NCBI GenBank assembly: GCA_035578175.1
Contig: JAQMRL010000001.1
Location: 184,337,283-184,401,282, forward strand
DNA from: Catonia carolina
Taxonomy: Eukaryota > Arthropoda > Insecta > Hemiptera > Achilidae
Reading direction: 5' to 3'
DNA: 64,000 nt
Numbering within the stretch: the stretch's first letter is position 1; each line of letters starts with the position of its first letter. Below are positions 57,420 to 64,000 of this stretch, in pieces. Under the pieces are notes generated by a model, which saw only the letters and a list, made by a program, of their open reading frames with translations, did not search any database and was not told the origin of the DNA. A program made the translations under genes and the position numbers.

Positions 57420-57865
57420 TCGTATTCTTTTGCGCATTTTATTATTTATCTTCTTCTTTTTCTGTCGTGGATTAGACCCTCCGACTTCTTAACCATGTTT
57501 TTTTGCATCCTACTCACATCTCTTCGTCCATCAGGAATGTAATTTTAAGTTCGTTTCGCCCATATATCCTCACTCATTAGTAACAAATGTCCCTTCCATT
57601 TCTCTCTTTGTATTGTCCGACAACAGCCGGTGAATACAAACACGTTGAAATGTTTCTAAGAAAGAGATTTAAATGGGCCCGGACTTTTTATTCTTAATGT
57701 AATCTATCAAACTAAAATCCTGAACTCTTCTCAAGAATCGCATTTCTGCTGCCTGGATCTGATGTTTATCTATCCTCCCGAATATCCAGGGCTGACTACT
57801 GTACATCAATACTGGAGTAGCTAAGGTCTTCAACCGAGTTTCTTTCCGAACTCATTTTACTGTTT
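57420..57865 (-). pseudogene. Decayed non-LTR RT C-terminal region
   Basis: The minus strand reads TRLKTLATPVLMYSSQPW, then IQAAEMRFLRRVQDFSLID, then in interrupted frames MDEEM-stop-VGCKKTW. This follows the RT thumb order (PVL-x-YG-x-(E/Q)-x-W; AAEMRFLRR) and the GRRDVGRP-K-KRW tail common in RTE-like elements. At least four stops or frameshifts are present. Confidence 0.6.
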
Positions 57866-59394
57866 ATAAACCTTTAAAATAATAACAGGTTAATGAAAAA
57901 AAAATGCTTTTCCTGTCGCTACAAGAGGTTCTTTTTCACAGAATTGAAATTAACTAGAATATTAGTTACTAATAAGTTACGGATGGTAATAACCTTTAGT
58001 CAATCAACTGGGTTATGTAATATTGGGTAAGAACCTTCAGTTTTACTACCTAAATAGTTCTAGTACAGAAAATTGGGACACTAAATCTTTTACAACGCTT
58101 TCCACATTTTTTGAAAAAAAAATGGATGCGAGTATGCGAGTATTCACGGGTACATGCGGTTTTAAAATATAACACCAGCATATAACTAATTCTTTATTAT
58201 AATTTGTCAAAACAAATTAAAAAAACAAATACGATTTCACTAACTTGTTATCAGATTATTCATTGATTAATTATCCCGCTAAGTAGATAGTTCCACTATA
58301 CTGTATTTTTTTCTGCAAGTGGTAACACAAACTTTTAAATCGTTTCCTGTTAAACTGGGTAGCACGTACCCTTTAAACATGAATCCAAACGTGTTGAGCA
58401 TAATAAATTAATGATAATAGCCAATAATAACCAGCTATCGTTAATTTATAATGACTATTTTAATTCTAGAACATTTCTAGTTATTACTATCGACATGATT
58501 GTTGCGTGTTCATTTATAATAATCATTCGTTCATTTGGATAAGAAATTAGATCTTTCTGTATCAGATTAAAAGTACGGTACCAGTACGTTAAATATTTTA
58601 GCGATTGACTCAAAAGCTTTCGTATCTTTGGCATCTGTAAAAATAATTTCGTTATTTATCGAACAAGAATTCGTTTTCTTATGTTGTCTTAATTAACTGA
58701 TCAAAGCAATTACAAAATTAAATTATCGATATTTATTCAGTTTCCCTTTTATAAATTATTATTGGACTTAAATATCCGGAACTAGGTAGTGAATAAGCAT
58801 TTATTATCAAAGCGTTATATTTTTTTTGGTTTTAACTAAACGTACGTACAAAATTTATGTATTTATTTAAGTTTTTTGAAAAAATTCGACATTCAGATGT
58901 GAAAATTTTCATGAATTCAAAAATTTGAATACGATAGTCATTTTAATCATTATATTTATTTATACTCGGATGCTTATCTAGAGATCTAGAGATCAGATCT
59001 GTCAGTAATATCTTAATTCTGCCTAAATTCAATTCAGGCAGTTCAACTGTCTAAATTCTTTAGGAGTTAGGCCTACTACTACAGAAGCTGTTAATAGTAT
59101 TATTGTTTATTAATTTGAATTACAGCACTAAATCGTGAGCAGCACAATTTTCATGACAATGATTGCAAGTGAACCTTAAGATGAAATAGAAGTAACTTTT
59201 TCTACACTCCCCTCAACCAGAGACGACTTAATACTAGCGGAACAAACACAAACGCCACTTATACTTTATGAAGGAAATTCACAAAAGTTCACGAATAGTC
59301 TCTAAAATGTAAGCTATCATTGTATTATTGTAAAAGTTAAAAGCAAACAAAAAAATCTTTTTTTGTTACCGCATCCAGTAGATTCCAAAATGGT
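57866..59394. other. AT-rich intergenic stretch
   Basis: No element recognised. GAGATCTAGAGATCAGATCT at 58980-58999 is a local palindromic run. Confidence 0.4.
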
Positions 59395-59750
59395 AGATTA
59401 TGGAGTTCCAAAAGGGACAGTACTAGGCTCAATCCTCTTGCTGGTACTCATCAATCACCTTTATCAGATTAATTTTATGGAAAAATTGTTAGCTTTTCAG
59501 ATATTTTTAAGAAATAGCTAATTCCAATAAGATGCCCTGAACTCTGATCAGAATTCACGCTATTCAGTGATACTCTTCTCAGAATGGATTGGGATCAGGC
59601 CAGAGCGAAGACTGAATCAGAGGTCAAAATCATGAAGACTTGATACAAACCTGCTGACAATGAACTGCCAGAAAACTTACTTTCTTTGTATTTCACCAAC
59701 AATTTTCAAAGACAACAATATGTCAATCTGAGGATTCATACATGCCTAGA
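59395..59750 (+). pseudogene. LINE RT fragment, motif B onward
   Basis: The plus strand reads GVPKGTVLGSILLLVLINHL, a good match to RT motif B (GVPQG-(S/T)-VLGP-x-LFL-x-YINDL), followed by INFMEKLLAFQ where the FADD motif would follow. The catalytic aspartates are lost and stops appear within 25 residues. A CR1/L2-type source is likely but unproven. Confidence 0.6.
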
Positions 59751-59894
59751 TACCACAACATGAAAATTAGAGTAAAATCGTAAAGCTGAGATTACTAACT
59801 GCTATAACATATTAGTTACAGCAAATGGCTTCTATGCCGGAGTCCTGGGTCCGATTCCTGGTCAGGTCTGGCATTTTTTCATCTTTATATCACC

Positions 59895-60778
59895 TCATGT
59901 CATTCTTCTTCTTAGGGTGCCTGTCCGTTCCGAACGTTGGCGATCATTCTGGCTATTATTACTTTGTTGGTTGCGCTCCTGAACAATTGGGTGGAGGTCT
60001 TTCCGAACCACGCTCTAAGGTTGGCCAACCAGGAAATTCTTCTTCGTCCTGGGGCTCTCCTGCCTTCTATTTTCCCTTGTAATATGCTCTGCAATAGCTC
60101 ATACCTGCCTTGATTGCGCATTATGTGACCTAAATATTCCAGCTTTCGACATTTGATGAGGTTGATCAGTTCTGGGGCTGTATTCATCCTCCTTAGTACC
60201 TCTTGGTTGGTAACCCTATCGGTCCATGGTATCCTCAGGATTCTTCTGTACAGCCATAACTCAAATGCATGGAGCCTCGATATTGTGTCCTCCTTTAGGG
60301 TCCATGATTCTACACCATACAGAAGCACTGAATATACATAACATTTGAGGAGTCTTAACTTTGTATGTAGGGTGAGGTCACGGCTCTTAAACACTGAACC
60401 CATTGTTAAGAAAGCACTTTTGGCTTTTCCAATACGGCATCGGATCTCCTGAGAATTGTCCCATGACTCATTGATCACCGTTCCCAAGTAGGTGTATTGT
60501 GGGACTCTTTCAATTCTTGTCTGATTGATGTACAGTTCTGCCCCTCCAACGTTTTCTTTGCTAATGACCATAAGCTTTGTTTTGTTAATAATTATATCAA
60601 GTCCATATACTTTACTTGTTTCTGTGATCCTATCCATCAAACCCTGCAGGCCCTCTATTGAATCAGAAAACACTATGGTATCATCGGCATAACGTAAATT
60701 GTTGAGCTTGACTCCATTTATTGAGATACCAACATCCATGTCTCCAAGCACCTCCCTAAAGATGTGTGTCATGTCATT
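59895..60778 (-). mobile_element. 5'-truncated RTE-like LINE inside a SINE, 10-bp TSD
   Basis: The insertion 59905-60768 is bounded by TCATGTCATT at 59895-59904 and 60769-60778. Its minus-strand 3' end is a short UTR plus an AAGAAGAA tail. It belongs to the same family or subfamily group as 56708-57106, sharing VTNQEVLRRM/VTNEEALRRM and the GRRRISWL block. Confidence 0.9.
59912..60768 (-). CDS. RTE-like ORF2, C-terminal third, open
   Basis: An uninterrupted frame from the insertion boundary to its stop (the nominal ATG at 60788-60790 lies in the host SINE tail and is not native). It holds RT motif C LRYADDTIVF, YTYLGTVIN (post-palm), LLYGVESW, AFELWLYRRILRIPWTDRV, YLGHIMRN and QGKIEGRRAPGRRRISWL. 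The N-terminal endonuclease and RT motifs 0-B are missing, so the fragment cannot act alone. The absence of stops over ~285 codons indicates a recent insertion. Plus-strand ORFs here are shadows. Confidence 0.85.
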
Positions 60779-60815
60779 ACTTACGCACAAACCAAGGATT
60801 ATGTAGGCATCATCA

Positions 60816-61596
60816 AAAATAGGACTGTATTTTTCTACCGTTCAATCAGTATTCGCTTACCAAATACTGGCAAGGACCAGAACATACCAATCTTATCTAG
60901 TCTCTTTAGGAAAAACACAAAAGCCCCTTTTATGAATAATAATAAAAATAGGAATAATACCACTCCATTTATGAATACCCAGCCTAATTCAAACATTATC
61001 ATGAAATTCATGCCTATGACTGCTAATAGTGTAATTCAGGATTCTGTGTAATTAACAGGAACCATTTCTGCTCTAGCCTTCTGAGCAAATTCAGTAATTT
61101 TTGGGTATTCTGGACATTAGTAAACGTTATATCCAATGATTAACTACACAGGGACACAATCACAACAAAATGAATTCACATAAAAGTGTGATAAATAAGC
61201 ATTTGATTCCCTTGCACAGAGCATCAGCGCCGCTGTCCTAGATACTTCTGTTATCTGGCCCCCTAACTGAACAACCTGCTTTCCCAAATTGTAAAAGTAT
61301 TCAGACAAGATAAAGTTTAAAGTGGAATTACAGAAATGATTCTTAGCATCAAAGACACAACATAAAAGTAGAACACCTTTAACTCTGTGAGTTCACAACC
61401 ATACAATTATTTTGGTTCTGGGAGAAAACTGAATCAGGGGTCAAAATCAACACTTGTAACAATATATGAATGTAGTTTTTAGTATTTGAAGGACTAAATT
61501 TATTGATCCTAGAGCATGTTCTACCTCATACATAAATTTAGAAATAAAAAAAATACATGCATACATATACTGTACAAACATAAATTTAATATAGTG
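60816..61596. other. Intergenic stretch, possibly old LINE-derived
   Basis: No clear element. GAAAACTGAATCAGGGGTCA (about 61425) resembles GAAGACTGAATCAGAGGTCA (about 59608), suggesting the two stretches share an old repeat. Confidence 0.4.
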
Positions 61597-62611
61597 TAAG
61601 TTACATTAGAATACTCAGATCCATTCAACTTGAAGAAGGGCATTAAGCAAGGTGACAGCTTGAGCCCACTGCTGTTTATAAATTACATGGATGAGGTGCA
61701 TAAAATTTGTAAAAGACGAACCCGAAGAGCTACAGTGGGGTACTGGAGACTTCGACCAGTCATGACTCAGGCCCTACTCTATGCAGATGACATTGTTCTG
61801 ATACAAGATACAAAAGAAAAACTTCAGAGTGCTGTAATAGAGTGGAAAGAGGAACTGGAAAGAAAGGGTATGCAACTGAATGTGGACAAGAGCAAGGTCA
61901 TGCATGTTGGGAGGGCTGAGGAGAAGGAGATGGAGATTCAGTGTGGTGAAAGGAGAATGGACCAGGTTAGACAGTATGAATATCTTGGAGTGATAATAGA
62001 CAGGAATGGGCGAATTGACCAGGAAGTCCTTAATCGAGTAAAAAAGGGAAATCAAGTGTACTATGCCATAAGTAATACAATTGTGGGCAAGAGGGAGGTG
62101 AGCAGAGCTGCAAAGCTGCAAATATATAAAGCAGTGTTCTTGCCCACACTGATGTATGGAGCAGAAAGCTGGGTTACTTTGGACAAGCATAGGAGTAGAG
62201 CCACTGCGGCAGAAATGCGGTACCTCAGAATAATAGTGGGCAGGAATAAGAGAGACCGAATTAGGAATGAAACAATAAGAGGGGACCTGGGAGTACAACC
62301 TGTGAATACACTGATAGAAGAAAAACAATTGAAGTGGCTGGGACATGCTAGTAGAGCGGATGAATCGAAGAAAATAAAACAATTCCTGGAAGCAAAACCA
62401 GAAGGACGCCGACCGAGGGGCAGACCACGACAGAGCTATCAAGAGTACATGGAGCGGTTGGGGGAGGCTCGAGGAAAAGACTGGCAGCAGATGAGGAATA
62501 TGATGATGGACCGAGGTATCTGGAGAGGATGGATTGAGGCAATGGCACACCCTACGCTGAGAGGCAGAAGGGGCAGATAAAGAAGAAGAAGAAGAAGTAA
62601 GTTACATTAGA
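61597..62611 (+). mobile_element. 5'-truncated RTE-like LINE (second family), 15-bp TSD
   Basis: The insertion 61612-62596 is flanked by GTAAGTTACATTAGA at 61597-61611 and 62597-62611, identical at all 15 positions. It ends with an (AAG)n tail directly after the stop codon, so the 3' UTR is essentially absent. The protein differs from the element at 59.9 kb, so two separate LINE families both end in AAG repeats. Confidence 0.92.
61630..62580 (+). CDS. RTE-like ORF2, C-terminal part, fully open
   Basis: A 316-codon open frame from a non-native TTG near the truncation to TAA 62578-62580. RT motif B is GIKQGDSLSPLLF (~4-16), motif C is LLYADDIVLI (YADD at 51-54), and post-palm YEYLGVIID follows. 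Then come TLMYGAESW, AAEMRYLRIIVG, KWLGHASRAD and PEGRRPRGRPRQSY. The endonuclease and early RT are absent. There are no stops or frameshifts, which together with the perfect TSD marks one of the youngest insertions in the window. The long opposite-strand ORF (61774-62550) is an antisense shadow. Confidence 0.88.
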   Translation: MKKGIKQGDSLSPLLFINYMDEVHKICKRRTRRATVGYWRLRPVMTQALLYADDIVLIQDTKEKLQSAVIEWKEELERKGMQLNVDKSKVMHVGRAEEKEMEIQCGERRMDQVRQYEYLGVIIDRNGRIDQEVLNRVKKGNQVYYAISNTIVGKREVSRAAKLQIYKAVFLPTLMYGAESWVTLDKHRSRATAAEMRYLRIIVGRNKRDRIRNETIRGDLGVQPVNTLIEEKQLKWLGHASRADESKKIKQFLEAKPEGRRPRGRPRQSYQEYMERLGEARGKDWQQMRNMMMDRGIWRGWIEAMAHPTLRGRRGR

Positions 62612-62998
62612 GGTTACACATGTGTAAACATTTTGAGAAATAAAATTATTATTTTCATTATGCAAGAACAGTGTGAGCCTAATAAATTTTTACAGACACC
62701 GTGACTGTATCAAATCACACCATATAATGATATTTCGCAAGACATCATTCACTAATGTACAAGATAAATAACTCACAGAGGCCACCATTTTCTGGCCTTT
62801 GACATCAATAAATTTCTAACATTTCCTTTTGTTAGTCACCAAGGATTGTCATACAATATTGTTTTATACAAAGTCACATCAACTGCTAAGTAGTGACTAC
62901 ACTGGGTAATGGAACACTAACAATGGGGTTAATGTGTTAAAAATTTCCTAGGCAGTAGATGTTAATCGGTTCCTAAATGTTTTACTTAAAAAGTGAAA
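62612..62998. other. AT-rich intergenic stretch
   Basis: Nothing recognisable. Confidence 0.45.
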
Positions 62999-63738
62999 TT
63001 AGTTTGGCTTAATACAGAAAATTACTCTTTGGTGCTAAACTAGGCTCTGTGGAGAAAAATGCCTTAAATAAAAATTGTAGATCTTTTAAATTCCTATCAA
63101 TTTCATTCATGCATTTTTGTCGTAAGATGCATACTAGTGGTTTTCTGTTACATTTATTTTTAAAGATTTTCATGAAAAAAGAAACAGAAAACCACTATTT
63201 ACCACTAAACTAAGCATTATACAAGAAAATGTAAATAATAAAAGTTCCAGATTTTTAAATCGTCTATAACTTTTATAATATTTACTTTTGCGCTAAAATG
63301 AATAGTAAGGCTGCAATCTTAACAAAACCATTTTTCGCTATGAGAGACCAGCCTCCCCAAGAATTTCAGCAGACATGGCACCTACCCTTTTTTTATAGAG
63401 CATAAAAATTGTAGTAACTAAGGCGATTTTTAAAAAAATTGTAGAGCCGTTTCTGAGAAAATTGCAATAAAGTGAAAAATGACAAGAATAAACTACTACT
63501 TTCGGGTTGGGTCCTCTAGTAATACCTAACTTAAGTTTCAAGCTACAACATCATACCTCGTTCCTTTCTTGAGATATTTTGTTCACACACTCACAGACAC
63601 ACAGACCAATCGCTAAAAACATGTTTTTTGGGTTCATGGGGTCTGAAAATGTGTATATCCGGTGAAAACTCAATTTCAAAAAATCAACATAAAACAATAA
63701 TTTCCTTCTTATATATTCATACAGGCAAAAGAAAGTAA
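62999..63738 (-). repeat. Repeat A copy 7 (right end missing)
   Basis: A minus-strand copy from the AGTTTGGCTTAATACAG region to the left end CAGGCAAAAGAAAGTA at about 63738. The CA site holds a short CACACACTCACAGACACAC, unexpanded. The minus-strand ORFs at 63338-63541 and 63551-63775 are frames through the repeat. Confidence 0.8.
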
Positions 63739-64000
63739 TAAATAAAGCAACATAGTAGTTAAACCCTATTCCCATGTCACTAGTTTACTAGCTGCTAGTA
63801 CTAGCAGAACCTATTAGTGCGCTGGTGATGGTTCCCACGAAGCTACTTAATTATTGCCAGTGCTCTAAAAACATATGCAATTTGTGTTGTGCATCGTTGT
63901 ACAAAGTACACCTTACTAGCAACTAGCAATTTGCCTAAATTATTTATTTTTTTATAAATTATCATTTTTTAAATTATTATTCTATTTATTTTTTTTGTTT
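63739..64000. other. AT-rich end of window
   Basis: No element recognised. A small CTAGCTGCTAGTACTAGCAG near-palindrome lies at about 63788-63807. Confidence 0.4.

Larger units (their letters stand above)
59811..60815 (+). mobile_element. tRNA-headed SINE, family 2, split by an RTE insertion
   Basis: The left part (59811-59904) has the head end GGCTTCTATGCCGGAGTCC, the B box GGTCCGATTCC, and GGTCAGGTCTGGCATTTTTT. The right part (60779-60815) is the tail ACTTACGCACAAACCAAGG..GTAGGCATCATC, as in the copy at 38.6 kb. The RTE-like element 59905-60768 lies between them. Confidence 0.85.

Noticed and set aside
61774..62550. 258-codon ORF on the minus strand
   Set aside because: It lies entirely antisense to the recognisable LINE RT frame, and its translation has no domain.
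1..64000. A new host defence or metabolic system
   Set aside because: No group of host-like genes, exon-intron structure or conserved protein family outside transposable elements could be supported.

Overview
The window is a gene-poor, strongly AT-rich stretch of a eukaryotic nuclear genome, almost certainly an insect. No host gene or exon chain could be recognised on either strand. Nearly everything identifiable is transposable-element DNA at different stages of decay. The mix is typical of large insect genomes: Jockey-type and RTE-type non-LTR retrotransposons, tRNA-headed SINEs, TA-flanked and TTAA-flanked non-autonomous DNA transposons, and a solo LTR. One SINE fragment type (21.0-21.3 kb and 53.7-53.9 kb) resembles the Talua-type SINEs known from termites and some other insects. 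That hints at a hemimetabolous insect, but the species cannot be named from this sequence.

Layout. 0-12 kb: 3' end of a 392-bp SINE-like family (here SINE-C), Jockey reverse-transcriptase (RT) remnants (0.1 and 5.3-6.1 kb), three copies of a ~1.1 kb AT-rich non-coding repeat (here repeat A), and tRNA-headed SINEs. 12.5-15.9 kb: the best-preserved element, a 5'-truncated Jockey-like LINE with a gag tail, an endonuclease and an RT, broken by a frameshift, a stop and an internal deletion. 16-18.3 kb: Jockey and CR1/L2-like tails and a pogo-like TIR element. 20.5-30.4 kb: SINEs, two piggyBac-like MITEs and several 5'-truncated LINE ends. 31.5-34.3 kb: a solo LTR and a mariner-like element with ~0.4 kb inverted arms. 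35.4-37.3 kb: an RTE end, a GC-rich TIR element, and a tandem duplication with later insertions. 38-48 kb: four SINE-C copies, one inside a tandem duplication. 49-54.5 kb: two TIR elements, a repeat-A copy with a duplicated and expanded CA tract, and a Talua-like inverted repeat. 56.7-62.6 kb: a cluster of RTE-like insertions, three with clear target-site duplications, one inside a SINE. 63-63.7 kb: the last repeat-A copy.

Nothing here forms a pathway or operon. The LINEs plausibly supply the machinery that moves the SINEs, but no source LINE for SINE-C (AAC tail) is present. The main interest is in apparently undescribed non-coding repeat families, nested insertions that give relative dates, and short conserved motifs inside decayed repeats. 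Comparisons were made by eye within the window, so family names are tentative and boundaries approximate.
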